In this document: piece after piece, positions 20,154 to 32,129 of the stretch | How positions within the stretch are numbered: position 1 is the first letter of the stretch | How the letters are laid out: each line of letters opens with the position of its first letter | Assembly: GCA_022496805.1 (NCBI GenBank) | Contig: CM040087.1 | Coordinates: forward strand, 28,606,253-28,670,252 | Reading direction: 5' to 3' | Origin: Pohlia nutans | Lineage: Eukaryota; Streptophyta; Bryopsida; Bryales; Mniaceae | Length of the DNA stretch: 64,000 bases | The notes under the pieces: model-generated | Told to the model about the DNA's origin: nothing | Databases searched by the model: none | What the model saw: the letters and a program-made list of their open reading frames with translations, nothing else | Translations under genes and position numbers: made by a program

Positions 20154-22243
20154 ATGGCAGCTAAATTTTTGTGCACGCTGAAGACTTGGCCCGGAAACGC
20201 AGGAATGGCGACGAGAAAAAAATGCCCCACCGCTGTGAAGCCGGAGGCAAAGTCGCATGTGAAGCCAGAGGTGAAGCTAGGGGAGCACGAAGACAAGGAG
20301 GTGGAAGTGGTTGCTGCCAGCAAAGACGCGGATGAGGTAATTACGCAGTGGGACCAGCCGTTTGACCTAACGGCCTTGCCGGATTCTGTGGCGTCTAAGC
20401 TCAGGTTTATGGCACCTTTTCTTGTTGGTAGGAAGAAGGCAAATTATGATGCTGAATTCTTCCATCGGACCTTCGGCCTGCGCATGGAGGGAACCATGTT
20501 TAGGGTGCTCAGCAATGACAATGTTTTAAATAAGAACAAGTTTCTGCACCGGTGGCCAGAGCGGGCATCTGGGCGGCATTACATTGCGGATTGCAGTGAC
20601 GAACAAGCCATCGAGGCTTACACACGGATGCACAACAAGGTGTATGGAGGTGATCCAGACAACGGAACATTTGGTACGCCATTTCTTCGTGCATGCTATT
20701 TGAGCTTTGAGATGGGCGAAGAGGTGAACTGGGCCCATAAAGTAGAGTCGCTGTAGAAGGCGCGTGAGAAGCAGGCTTCACGAAATCCCCTGAAACTTTC
20801 ACCCCCAACTTTGAGGGAGCAGATTCAGGCCATCATTGAGATCCTTGCGGAGCACATTGAGGACAAGCAAGCTGGTGCGATCATAGCCTCCCCACAGCAA
20901 GAGGCGCTGTAGTTGACAACACCGCCAATGTTACCGGCAGCACCAACAAAGAGGGCATTGATGAGGGGTATGGTTTAGGAAAAATTTGTCACGGGAGAAC
21001 CCCGAAGGTACGTATGGTCAACGAGGACGCGAGATCTCCGAGGTCTCCCCCAGATGGCAGCAGGCCTACGACTCTGCTTGATGGCAGCAGACAGGAGGGC
21101 GGTGTCACTCCGGATCCCAAGGCAAAATTAGAGCAAGCGAGGAGGAAGAAAGCTGAAGTTGAAGCGGAACTCGAGAAGATGGAGGCCAAACTTGCACGCA
21201 TTGAGGGCGATTTGCGAAACCAGCTGGCCTTTTTAGCGGAGAAGGAGGATGAAGAGAACAAGTGTCATAACGACGTTGTTGCCCACCGTGCTGCCAGCAA
21301 GAAAGCGGGGGCCGCTGGCAACGATGCAGAGAAGAGGCACTTTGCAGACTTGGCCCGTCTTGGTGGTGAACAAGTCGAGCTTGCAAGCAAAGCTGCCCAA
21401 GATTGCCAAGGCCGCATTGACACAATGGAGGCTTCAATGAGGGATGTGGAGAAAGATATAGCGAAGTGCAAAGATGAGGTGGGAGTTCTCCGTGAAGTGA
21501 TATTGTCCCTCGAGCTGGCAACAGCTTTCATACAACCGAAGAATGTTTTGCCACGCTTGCCCACAGAGTTCCGAGCCCTGTCCATCCAAGTGTCAGGCCC
21601 ATGCCCCTTTTGCGACCGATACTTTGTTGACACAGCTTACGTACCCTTAACGTGCGGTTGCTTAGCACACCCACATTGCATGTTTCAGCTTGTTTTCTCG
21701 CTTGACGGGAAGTGGAGGCGATGCGAGCGCGCTGTGACCGGAGGGTGGCTTGGACAGTGGGGATTTCCACTCAATGAGACGGCTCAGGCGGAACTGCAGT
21801 TGACTCAAGAGATTCTGAAGTCCCCCGAGCGGGTTTCACCACGTCTCCACCGAACTTCTAGTGGCAGCAAGAGGTCCGCTGAGGAAATCCTTCGGCCTTC
21901 CGAGGATGAAGGTTGGATGATGAAGAAGAACCGCATCGAAGGCCCCGGGGGGACGTCAAAGCCTCCAATCGCACGCGGGTTGGTGACTCTCGCAGCTTTG
22001 ATGCCAGCAGCCGCAAAGGAGGTGAAGGACGTTGCCACCGCAAAGGAAGTGAAGGACATTGCCACCACTGACGTGAAGGACGAGAGCGACACTGTACAGG
22101 AAGCACAAGAAGTTGCACCGGAGAAGGTCGAGGGCACAGGCGGAGATGGAGATGATGTGCCGTGTGAGTGGCTCGATGAGCTCGAAGGAGAGGGAAATCT
22201 TGACACCCTTGTTGATGCGATTGGAATAGCAGGCGTGGAGTAG
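20154..22243 (+). pseudogene. Decayed gene: coiled-coil protein with RING-like cluster
   Basis: An N-terminal frame (20154-20756, about 200 residues) continues beyond its stop as clear coding sequence, interrupted by TAG at about 20754, 20908 and 20976, each fitting a former CAG. A frameshift near an A-run at about 20980 then links it to 21014-22243. The combined protein would have a Lys-rich start, a folded segment (around RFMAPFLVGRKKANYDAEFF), a long charged coiled coil (about 21120-21510), a Cys/His cluster CPFC...CGC-x5-HC (21600-21690) that resembles a RING-type zinc site, and an acidic C-terminus with a duplicated KEVKD repeat. I do not recognise the family. It converges on the transposase-like gene at 22814-28993, so both may be cargo of one large transposon. 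A role as E3-type or structural accessory protein would be a guess. Confidence 0.55.
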
Positions 22244-22813
22244 GTTTGAGGTGTTCTTGTAAATAGTGAACATATGGACTAACATTAGCGGGTTTACGGT
22301 TCGTTGTTTAATTTTCATCGGCAGAGTGCTATGGTACTCTTTGTTGTCAACCAGGGGCATTGGCTAGTAGTTGCTGCCAACAATGTGTAAGTAGGTCGTT
22401 TTTGTGAGTGACAGCTCAGACGTTGTGAAACGCTGACCCCCTTATAAATGAAAATCCTCATGGTAAAGAAATGAATCGTTGTAATTGTTTCGTGAACATG
22501 TGCCTGGAACTCTGTCCCACTGTTTTGTGCAAGTAATTTTGCAAGTAGTTTGGGAAAGGTGAGCCTTGCTGGCATCATCATTTTTCACAAGGATTTGCGT
22601 TTTTGACTAGGATTTGCGTTTTGAAAGGGTAGTATTGACGGATATATCCAAAACGAATACTTTCAAAAGAGCTTTTTACAAGTCAAACGCCATCTGTCTC
22701 GTTCTATAGGGTAGTGTACAAATGGACAAACATCGTTGAAATTAGAAGAGTATACTTAAACCATATCCCGTATATCCGAAATGAGCAATTGTAATGTATT
22801 TTCCTCATTCGCT
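22244..22813. other. Spacer between convergent decayed genes
   Basis: No reading frame of note. It carries, near 22560-22650, the reverse complement of the GCAAATCCTAGTCAAAAA and GATGATGCCAGCAA words seen at 7970-8240. Confidence 0.5.
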
Positions 22814-22839
22814 CTAAGCATCTTCAATGTTGACATTGT

Positions 22840-22912
22840 GGACAACATCCTCGATGTCCACGTCGTTGGCAGCATCCTCAATGTCCACATCGTTGACAGC
22901 ATCCCGTTTTTC
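22840..22912 (-). repeat. 27-bp coding minisatellite in the transposase C-terminus
   Basis: Two to three imperfect units of about 27 bp, each encoding an acidic NDVDIED-type peptide, end the transposase-like frame. Acidic tails of this kind are common protein-interaction regions; no specific function can be read. Confidence 0.55.
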
Positions 22913-23884
22913 TTCGTTGTCGCCCCCATTCCCAACCATCACCCCATCGCAATTCCATTCCAGGTCGCCCTCCCTAAAGCCATCCCCTCCACCTCCCACG
23001 GAGTCTTCGGTAACCCACACTTTGCCGACACGCCGTTGCCTTGACCGCCAGTTCTCCAAAGCGTTGGCAGCATTTGATTGATGCCAACGCTCGCGTCCTC
23101 TGCACGCAGCTACGCCTCTTGCTTCATCATGAGGGGTATGGACGACTCTTAAGCACTCCAATTTTTTTTTGTAGCGATGCTGTATATTTCGGTACCAATG
23201 CTGGAATTGTTGCAAAATGACACTAATGCGCGCTGAGCCACCACCATGAGCTGTATATGCTTGATTTGCTGCCTTCGCTTGATGGTGAGATTTCTCCATA
23301 CCCTGGCAACTCCAAACTCCGAGGCTACCATATTGTTCCACAAACCAACTTGAGTGCCTCACAAGTACGTGCTGTCACCAAGAAGAAGAAAGTTAAAACG
23401 CGTTGCCCCGATGAAGTAAGTGGCCCGTAAAGATTAGAATTAGATTTTGACAAACGTATTAACAAACATACCATGTAATGGGAAACATGCTCCTCCCCAA
23501 AGACCTTTAAATACGCCTTTCCCCAATGTTCTATCTTCTGTTTGAACTGCAGACGCTGTTCTGCTCTCAACACCAATCCGGTCAAATATAGTAGGACCTC
23601 CTCAAAGGCTTGCCACATAGCAGCCTTAGAAATGCGGTCCGCACCACCGCGAGTATTATTATTCTCGGCTTGACAAACATCTTTCCACGCTTTATCGTTG
23701 CCTGACCAAACGCTTGGCTTGAAAAGCCTGCTGGCAACAACACCACTGAGAGATGGTTTCTGTGACACGTTGCCAGTGTTTCCACTGAGTATGAGCGTTT
23801 TGACCGTCGCCGATCAAAAGCCCATATGTCCGGCCGGAAAGTGGGTGAATTATAGACGCAAGCAATGGACTCCTATTAACCTAG

Positions 23885-25695
23885 GCGTTTGTGTGTGAGA
23901 TTTTTCTAACTAAAACGGTGAAAAATAGGAAAAATTGGTCTAAGTTTAAATCGTGCCCAAGAACCCTAATTTTAAAACCCTAAATTGCCTAAACTTCTAA
24001 TAATGAATTGGCCCGGTGAAAATCGGGCAGTGCTTCCGCGCTAGAACCCTCACCGGACCCAATTCACCTACAAACAACAACAAAAGGAACAACTAGTTCA
24101 AAGCAATCACAAAATATAAAACTCAAAACAATTGAACAAAAATTGAAAGGATGCACACAATATTTTCGTAGGTGACTAAAGTCACCAATTTCAATTATAA
24201 CGTTTTATCTATTCTCCTAATGATCACAAAGATAGAAGATAATTCACACAAAACCTAGAATTAAAAATGAAAAGAAGAGGAGATATCCCCCTCTATAATA
24301 TCACTCTGTCCCTCCGTATTATCACACGGGGAGGGACAGGGGGAGTTGGCCTTCGTTTCTCTCTGCTACCGACGCCTTGTCATCTTGCCCTCGGTCTTCA
24401 CAGCCGGTCGCCTTCCGGATTTGTCTCCTAGTCTTCGTGTCTTCGTCTTCTAGTTTTCGTCGCCGCATTGCTAATCGCCGTCTTCTTGTTGTTGCTCCCC
24501 GTCGATCGTCGTGTTTTCTTCGTGCTTCGATGTCTTTGTTCCCGACGCTACTCCGCCGTGAAATCCGGCGCCCTTGCGTTGCCCAATCACCTTGTACTCG
24601 TCGCCTTGCTCTTTTGAATCCCACAGCTCGTAGTCTTCCTCCGTAGTGATTCCACAACAAAACAAAATTCTTCTCTTTTTTTCTCTTTTTCTACTTCCAA
24701 TAAAAAACAGACAAAGAAAATCCTATCTCAACCTCATAATCTTTCCAACCAAAGCAACAATGTATTTCTCACTAATTTTTCCCTACAATTCTCCTAAACA
24801 CACAACTAGAAAATCCTCCTTCACTTCTCCAATCCTCACACTTTTTCCAATCAAAACAACAATCTAGTTTTTCTCTAATTTCTCCTTGACTGCTGAAAAT
24901 TCTCACAGAATCTCATTCAAACCAAGTTTTCTTTGCTAATTCCCTTCACCTAAAAATCAATCCAATCAAACCAAATTCCTCAACTCCTTGCTAATCTCCA
25001 AGAACTTCACCCAGAAAACCAAAACACCGATCCAGATCTAAAAACTAACGTCTCTCTCTCTCTCTCTAAGCTCCTATGGCGCAGACAATGAACTGGCCGC
25101 CGTAGAAGCGGCACGGTGGGATTTTGAATCTCACCAAAACTACATCCATCCACCTAGAAATATTCATCCAACTCCATCAAAACCCTAAACTACCACTTAA
25201 CTACCACTTAACTACCACTTAACTACTACTTAACCCCCACTTAATCGGGAGTCCCACACTACACTAATCCACTAACATAAACTAAACTCACTCTAATAGG
25301 CTAAAGAATAAACTCAACAATAAGTTAATAAAATAAGACTAAACAATAGGAAATTAGAAGGCTAAAATAACACCCCACAAAGAATAACTCAATCAACTAA
25401 TAAAATAGACTAATCAATTAGACTAACTAATGAATTAGAATGACAAACAATAGAAATAGGTTAAAATCATCGAGTAAAATAAAAGGGCAAACGGCCCAAT
25501 TGCACATAATCAATCAATCAAATCGTTAGAAGCGAATAAACACACAAAATTATCTAGATAAAAAGGAATCTAATATTGTCAATAAAAACCGAACACTAAA
25601 TGCAACCAAATCCGGGAATTTGTCTAACCGGCTAAAATGTCCCAGTTAGACAAATATAAATTGCTAAACAAATCAAAACTATAGAATTAAGAGTT
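23885..25695. other. Intron or insertion inside the transposase gene, no gene seen
   Basis: About 1.8 kb separates the exon containing MEKSLSAIGAHGGN (25700-25900) from the exon at 23768. It holds simple repeats (CTACCACTTAA units at 25190-25235), a GGAGGGACAG hairpin at 24307-24342, Arg/Ser-rich accidental frames and AT-rich DNA. It could be a large intron or an old insertion; I found no LTRs, TIRs or target duplication. Confidence 0.4.
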
Positions 25696-28600
25696 TATTA
25701 CTAACGTGAACCGTTTCGACGGTTCACACTGAGCTTCGGGTCTTTTCTAATCTCTACGTTCCCACCATGAGCCCCGATCGCTGACAATGACTTCTCCATC
25801 TGCTCGATTGCAGTAACCCTAAGTTTTTGATCCTGTATGGTCCAAACATACATGATATGCATGTGCACAATCCTCGGGAGGTTCACTGGCGAAAATTTTA
25901 GAAACAACGTGCGATAAAAAATAGGGTCCAATATATTCATTGTAGATAAATTTTGTAAAAAATGTACATGTAAAATAGGGGATTTTTAAAAAGTGAAACA
26001 TGTTTACATATAAAATACCATCACATATAATATTCTCAGGCTTTTTATATGTAAAATACCATCACCTAATAATATTTTTTGCTAAAATTTTTAGCTAAAA
26101 TAACCCCCCAAATAAATAGATCATTATCGCACGTGTATACAAAATATACAAGGGAGTGACCTCCCCGAGGCACAATCCTCTCCGTTAATCGAACTTGGGC
26201 ATGCAGTGTACAAATGTGCACTCTGGACAAAGGAATTGGCAAGATGGGCCTCCATCGGGCAGATGCCATCATGTCACAAGGTTCTGCTGCCACATTGCTC
26301 GCAAAATGTCCTCCCGCCCAATTTGCCTTAGCACGGCCTCTGATGGCAGCACTTGCCTGACTTGCTGTCCCCACTACAGGTTTAATCCTCTTTTGCTCAC
26401 AATATATGCAGTTCATTGCGCATGCAGGCCCACATTGCAGCCCGTACAAACACTTAATAGTCTTCATATCCGCTGCGAGGTGCCACTCCACATGGAATTC
26501 ACCAACTCAGGGGACTTGCAATTTTTTGCCTGTTGATTGTGCTGTAATCACACCAGGGAACCTGGATCGTGCAAATATCCAAGACAGAACATCGTATAAC
26601 TCCTTCTCCACCAGGAAGGTTGCAACGGGCCAGATTTCTTGCTCGGACTGTACTGAGAAGTACTTCTCATGGTCCTTCTGAATAGCAGTGTCCAATGCCC
26701 TGCTCATCAATGTGATACTAACACGTTCAAATTTTTTTCCATTAACGATCTCTGCCTCGTCGAGTTTCAGGACAAAGATCAGCGGTGCCCCTCTCAACTC
26801 TGCACAACCATTGTAAGTGGGAGTGAGGGCACATTCAATGTGCCAACAAGCTATTTTCTTTGCTGTACGCAGTCAATGTGGCTGTTGACACCAAACGGAC
26901 AAACAGTGAGCCACGAACCAGATCAAAGGGGGAACCATACCTATCTCCGTGATGCCGTAGAAGATCACCATGCTTTGTTGGACCACCTCAAGGTCAGTGA
27001 ATAATGAATTTTTTTCAGTCAAGACTACATCCTTCCGTATGTCGTCGGATTTCTTGGATTTCTTGGACGTCGTTGGCAGCTCCAGTCGACCTTCAACGTG
27101 GTAGTATTCGCCAATAAATTGTGGCAAGTTGGCATTCATCTCCTGCCGAAGCAATTTCACGTGATAGGGGCTGGGTAGAATGCTAGCTTTTATATCCTTG
27201 TTGAAAACAGCAATGGGACCCCTCACGGCTTTGTAAATAGCACCGTATCCCCGATGGGACACCCCTACTTCGTCGCAAGTAGCAAGAATTTTATCCGGTC
27301 CTACACGCTTTCCAATTGATTTGAGAACGTTGTTGGCAATCTTGGTCTCAACATGTCCCATAGCAAGGTGACTCGCGAGGGCCATGCCTTTGTGCCTAGA
27401 TAGTATCTTGGCTAGAGCTACCGCGGTTCTAGTTTGTGACTCTTTATCCCCATGAAGTCGTTGGCTCTCACGCTCGACCCGGTTGCGGTCATTGATAGCT
27501 TGCACGAGATGTGGTTGCAACACTCTTCTGATGAGCTTCACTCTACGTTTTGCACCACCTGTACCAGGATTCAACTCATGAATTCCTCTAAGCAACCGAG
27601 CCCTACGTCGGATTCCCACAGGCGTGTCTTTCAATGCACCGGCACTTTGCTGGAGGCGCTCCGATTTTCGCTTACAAATATGCACCTCAGATTCCAGATG
27701 CTGCACCCTCATGTTATAAGTTTTCTCCTTGTCGTCCATATCTTCGCGTATAGCCTGCAATTCAGCCCGCAATTCCATGCATGTATTCTCTAAGTCTCTG
27801 CAACGGTCCAGACATTCGATGCTGACAGCAGCTTCGCCTCTACCCTCATTCACCTCCTCTTGCAGCAGTCTGCATCGCATTTCCAACACACTTCGATGTG
27901 GACCTCCTTGGGGTCCCAGCTCCAATCTGCATGTATAACCATACAGGCCCAGCTCTCCATGGCATATGAATTGGAGGCATTCCTTAAGAGTTCTGAATGG
28001 AGGGGCTTCCCCGTTACTAGATCAACCGGGTAAATGCTGCCATCGGTCCATAAGTCAATGTTTGTATCCCCGTCTGCCCTCCGTGCTGGAAACGTTGATG
28101 GACACAGCCGTTCAGATCGCAGAGAACCTCTCCTAATAATTGGTGCATAGCACGCATCAAGCGCAACTTGGGGAACATACGAAGCACTAGGTGCGCGCAT
28201 TGCTGCCATCGAGAACCCAAAAATACAAAGCAGTGACCAAATTTCCCAAGGCTACAGAACGGTCATGACGCTATGCGGACTCACCTTGAGGTGGTTTCCA
28301 ATTACGCTAAACCCAATCGCTGTCAACAAGTAGCCCTAAACGCTAATCACCGTTGTTGGAAGCAAAATCGAAGGCTTCCACAATTTCTACCCCAGGACGG
28401 TGGAAAAAATGCTGCTCACAACATGCATCGTGTGATTCGAGGTAGGAGTTTTAGAAACTCCCTTGTATCTACCCAAGCGCCATAATTCCTAAAACCGATA
28501 TGGGAAGCCGTGGGCGTGGGTTGTGCGGAAGTCGGAGGAACCCGTGCTGCCACCAAACTCCGAGGGTTGCAGAATTCACAATCCCTAATTGCCATCAAGA

Positions 28601-29167
28601 AACTAGCTCGGCTACTGGCTGTGGCAACTTACCTTTGCATGAATCTGACGATGTCGGAGGCAGAACCACCGGCGTCCGCTTGCTGGCCGGACCTCCTAAG
28701 CCGTTGGTGCCAGCGGACGTTTCTGGCACGAATTAGTATGAATTTGGGAAGAACTCACGGGTGTAATCCCCAGCCGTTCTGGAGACGCCGAATTGTACGC
28801 ATGCCGATTCATGGTTGCGTTTCCTAGTGGGCGATGGTGGTGGCGCCGGCCGCACTCCACCGTGAAGCCGTTGTGCCAACAAACTTCCCATCGCCGGCTT
28901 CACCATGTTGTTGGCAACGATCGCTCCGCGTTGAAGGCTGTGCAGAGCGCCTTCAATGCTCTTCTCCGGTCGGTGGCCAAACACCCCGGCCACATCGGCG
29001 CCAGCAAGTCGGCCTCGGTGCCACGCTGCTCTTCTCCGACATTGGCAATAACTCTATGGGCAGCGCTGCAAACCGCCGCTGGCACCAGCAGAGGCTCATT
29101 TGGGCAGCCGGTTCACCTAACACGGGCAAGCTTACAGGGCCCCTTTGGGACCCTATTTTTCCCCTAA

Positions 29168-29867
29168 TGCTTTCTGAGATTGAGAAGAAGGGATTTTATT
29201 TTTTTTAATTCATTTTTTTGCACGAAGTTTTTTCCTTACTCATTAAAGAAATTCTAAATGTGCTTATAACTCTAGGATTGCATTTGATGCAATTAAAAAT
29301 CGGGTGCATATAAGTGGTTCTATTTTTGATAAAGATTATATATTGATGCCTATCTATCTAAAGTTATTTTAAATTCTTTAAATAATTCATTGTAATAGTT
29401 GATTTTAGTGAAAGTGCTTTCATTAGTTTTTTATCATGAAATATAATTGTTGCATTGTTCATAGGAAATGTTTTTGGTTTAAAAACTAATGCTTGTTGAA
29501 TCGTGATTCTAAAATGAGAGACTGCATTAGAGCCTTGTAGTGATTTTTCACCCTGGAAAAATTATATTTGAAGATTTAGAAGCTACAGAGGACCGTGCAT
29601 GTATTTTGCACCTGGATCCGGTGTCAAATTACCATAATGGAATTGAAGAGGATATTTGGGATTTTTTGTTTGAATTTTGGATGAGAATTTTGGGCCTATG
29701 TGTTGCATTTTGCAGAGAAGTATATCAATGCACCAACCCAGTTTTACATTATTTCAAAAATTGGTTTCCTAAACATGAAATCTTGTCTACGCGGAGCTTC
29801 ATACGTGACTTTATATTTACTTCAGGTATAAAGACAAAGCAAAGAACTGCATGATATACAATTACAT
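29168..29867 (+). pseudogene. ULP2-like SUMO protease pseudogene (partial)
   Basis: Fragments match the order of plant ULP2-type SUMO proteases (Arabidopsis SPF1/ASP1 group, C48 peptidases), which remove SUMO from nuclear proteins. 29169-29240 encodes SEIEKKGFYFF and, after a T-run frameshift, NSFF-type sequence. 29525-29690 contains the catalytic-His block (H, a TAG where Trp of the HWSL motif belongs, then SLVVIFHPG) and the catalytic-Asp block ACILHLDPV. 29717-29855 encodes the family's C-terminal NWFP...SFIRDFIF segment with a 1-base deletion. The exon bearing the catalytic Cys (DCG) is absent between these. It is therefore dead. It starts abruptly at 29168, where the transposon-like DNA on the left ends. 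Confidence 0.75.
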
Positions 29868-30757
29868 GTTTGTTTATATTTTGTTTTAATAGTTGCTGAT
29901 TTTCACTATACTCGTTCATAAAGTTTTGCAAAGGTGGAGAACAATACCACTGAACTAAGAGTTAGTAAGTTTTTTGTGCATGTTTTATTCCTTTTGTAGG
30001 GTAATAATACGCCTTACTAACGAATTAGAGCAATTGGTCCACAAGTTGATGCCCTATTTTAGGTAAAAATAACGCGTAATTGCATTTAAAGAATCTGACT
30101 TAGAATTTGGAATTCTTTAAGCGTGTCATTATTAAATTATCCATTTCTTATCTTTATGACGAAATGTGAATAACCTGTGAGTACTTGTTTTTTTCCTGAT
30201 CTTGGTAGGTACTATTTGCATATGTTAGTTCCAAAAACGAAAGATTAAAATCTAAAGTTGATGAGTTTGGGGAAATTTACTTCATTGAAATTGATGAATT
30301 TGACATTGAACAAGTACGTCAAGCGTGGATCCCCTTGCACAGTCAACGATTCTGATGTAACTAATGATCATGACTAATGTCAATTGTAGAGGCATTTCAG
30401 AATGGGATTAATTAAAATTTTGTGAAATTATCCTCATGACAGAGGGTCATGTAATGATGCAGGTCTTTGCAAACATCAATACTTGCATGGAGGAACGTGA
30501 TATGGAGAGAGTGAAGCATTACATGCAGAACTTCTCTCCTGCAGGACTTTGCCTCTCACGAGCATGCAGCTGGTCCGATAACTCGTTACTTTCATATAAG
30601 CTGCTAGTTCGATTGATAACTGAGATCTATTCTTTTTCCATGCATGAACGTATCCCTAGGAACAATTTCTCTTGTGCAAATCAGATCGATCATTTAGCAA
30701 ATGTTGCTAGCAGAGAGTCCGCTGCTGTTGATTGGAGTCAATCAATTCTGTTGCCGG
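29868..30757 (+). other. Downstream of ULP2 pseudogene; one uncertain frame
   Basis: Mostly AT-rich with intron-like character. A frame at 30436-30783 (about 115 residues, including MERVKHYMQNFSPAGLCLS) has coding-like composition and may be a further exon fragment of a host gene, truncated by the element starting at 30758. I do not recognise it. Confidence 0.3.
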
Positions 30758-31317
30758 CAATGTGGCTATTTCGCGAGCAATGAGCAGAAAACCATGAGCG
30801 GTGAGCGGAAAATTTTGTTGCCCATGAGCAATTTTTTTTTTAAATTACAAATTTGAAGAACCCAATGACCGCATTTTATTCTAACTTTAGTAAAAAATAT
30901 TTTTTAAAAAACTTTTTATAGGACCCTAAAACCGTGGGTTTAGAAAAGCAATGTTTTAAAAACTCGAATTTGGGCCTAAGACCGTGGGGCAAACGTCACA
31001 TCTGGACCCTAAAGTCGTGCAATCATGAAAGAAATGACAAACATAATGGCCTTGAAGTTGATCCCATTGAGCTCATCATGACATGCTTTCGTGACGTCAT
31101 CAATCAAATCAATTACAATACATCAAATCCACCTTCATAAATTCAAGGTTTAGTAATGTGGAGAGAAGAGTTCCTCAGGGAGCTCATTGCATTTTCATTT
31201 TTCATGATCTAGTTTGGGCGGAGTGCTGGAGTGCTAAGGGTGCTGGAGTTCTGGACTGCTGGCATGCTGGACCGCGTCACGGGTGCTAGAGTGCGTCAGG
31301 AGTGCTGGTGCAGCAAG

Positions 31318-31547
31318 GTATGTGCATCAAATGCTTCTTTAAACTGCGGGCTCTAAACCACTTATGAAAACCTCCGCTACAATTATGAATGCATTTCAAG
31401 TCATCAGAGCTTTAAAATCAGGCTTAAGAATCGCATTGTTAAATTGTATGCATTGTGTTCAGTTCGAAGCTTTGAACTCCTTGATTCTTACTAAACTATA
31501 ATTTTCATTCACTTATACTCTCTTTCATTATGGACTTGAATTGGCAG
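31318..31547 (+). other. Predicted 5'UTR intron of the ADD-type gene
   Basis: Donor GTATGT after CAGCAAG and acceptor TTGGCAG, just one base before the ATG at 31549. The exon upstream (about 31200-31317) is built of CTGGAGTGCT-like repeats and has no good frame, so it would be leader RNA. Confidence 0.45.
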
Positions 31548-32129
31548 AATGAGGAGGCCCATAATTACCAAGGGCATGGCTTTTAGGTGTAACCCGAGTG
31601 TGAAGTGTACATGCTGTGGCACCAGAATCATAAAAATGATCGATAGTTACCTCCACCCAGTCACGGAATTTGTCATATGCAAACCTTGTCTTGATTACAG
31701 GAGGAGGATGCACCGGAGAAATGTAAACTTCTACACTTGAACTTCTACACTTGAGCAATTTGGAGTGTAATGACAGTGAATGCATTGATTTTCTAATCAC
31801 TTGCACTCTTGTAGGATGGAGAAGTGGGATGTATCGAGTGTGGTGCGCCGGGCTATATGGTTCCTTGTACCATTTGTGATACCAGATTCTGTAGCAATTG
31901 CATCACCCGGATTTGTGGCGACAACGCGTACGAGTTAATCCTCTGGAATCCTACGTGGGCATCTTTCACATGTTATACTAGACTGGGAGCTCCCATTCGC
32001 ATGGATTTGGAGAACTTCTTCGAATTGGCAGTCATGAACGGCCACCAACCGTCATGCCGCCATGGAATCCGGCGCAGGTGTATCCGAGCAGACTACAGGG
32101 ATCCTAATGCACCTCCTCAAATTCCATAG
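31548..32129 (+). CDS. Small ADD-type zinc-finger protein (two coding exons)
   Basis: Exons 31549-31722 and 31815-32129 join in phase 0 across a 92-bp intron (GTAAAC...TGTAG), giving 162 residues. An upstream non-coding exon ending at 31317 (AAG/GTATGT) with acceptor TTGGCAG at 31547 is likely. The Cys/His pattern follows the ADD module of ATRX and DNMT3: a GATA-like finger with C20-x2-C23, HP at 36-37 and ICKPC at 43-47, then a PHD-like part with C64-x2-C67, C76-x2-C79, FCSNC at 83-87 and a Trp-containing end at 102-112. The last Cys pair of the canonical fold is reduced to one Cys (111). ADD modules read histone H3 tails lacking K4 methylation; that function here is inferred. No SNF2 helicase or methyltransferase follows. 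An AATAAA lies near 32324. Its location inside a TIR element suggests capture or element-encoded use. Confidence 0.65.

Larger units (their letters stand above)
22814..28993 (-). pseudogene. Transposase-like multi-exon gene with D-D-E triad
   Basis: Exon pieces on the minus strand join cleanly at canonical sites: a probable first exon 28993-28759 (donor GTGAGT), coding at 28209-27850 and 27925-26941 (joined by a frameshift or unrecognised splice), intron 26940-26800, exon from 26799, and near the 3' end intron 23471-23372. The protein has a coiled coil, a basic helical region, a segment with LKLDEAEIVNGKKFERVS (candidate catalytic Asp codon 26759-26761), AADMKTIKC followed by a Cys-rich loop CNIYC-like (Asp codon 26468-26470), and HVLVRHSS...WSCQGMEKSHH (Glu codon 23294-23296). 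This order matches RNase H-fold DDE transposases whose second Asp precedes a zinc-binding loop; membership of the Kyakuja-Dileera-Zisupton group is possible but unproven. Breaks include TGA at about 26507 and other stops. The acidic C-terminus has tandem VDIEDAAND-type repeats. Confidence 0.6.

Noticed and set aside
24322..24660. Arg/Ser-rich frames in the transposase intron
   Set aside because: Low-complexity composition on both strands and no recognisable protein; likely chance frames in CG-rich repeat DNA.
28834..29208. Plus-strand frames across 28510-29208
   Set aside because: They run antisense to the probable first exon of the transposase-like gene and read through the 29167/29168 junction.
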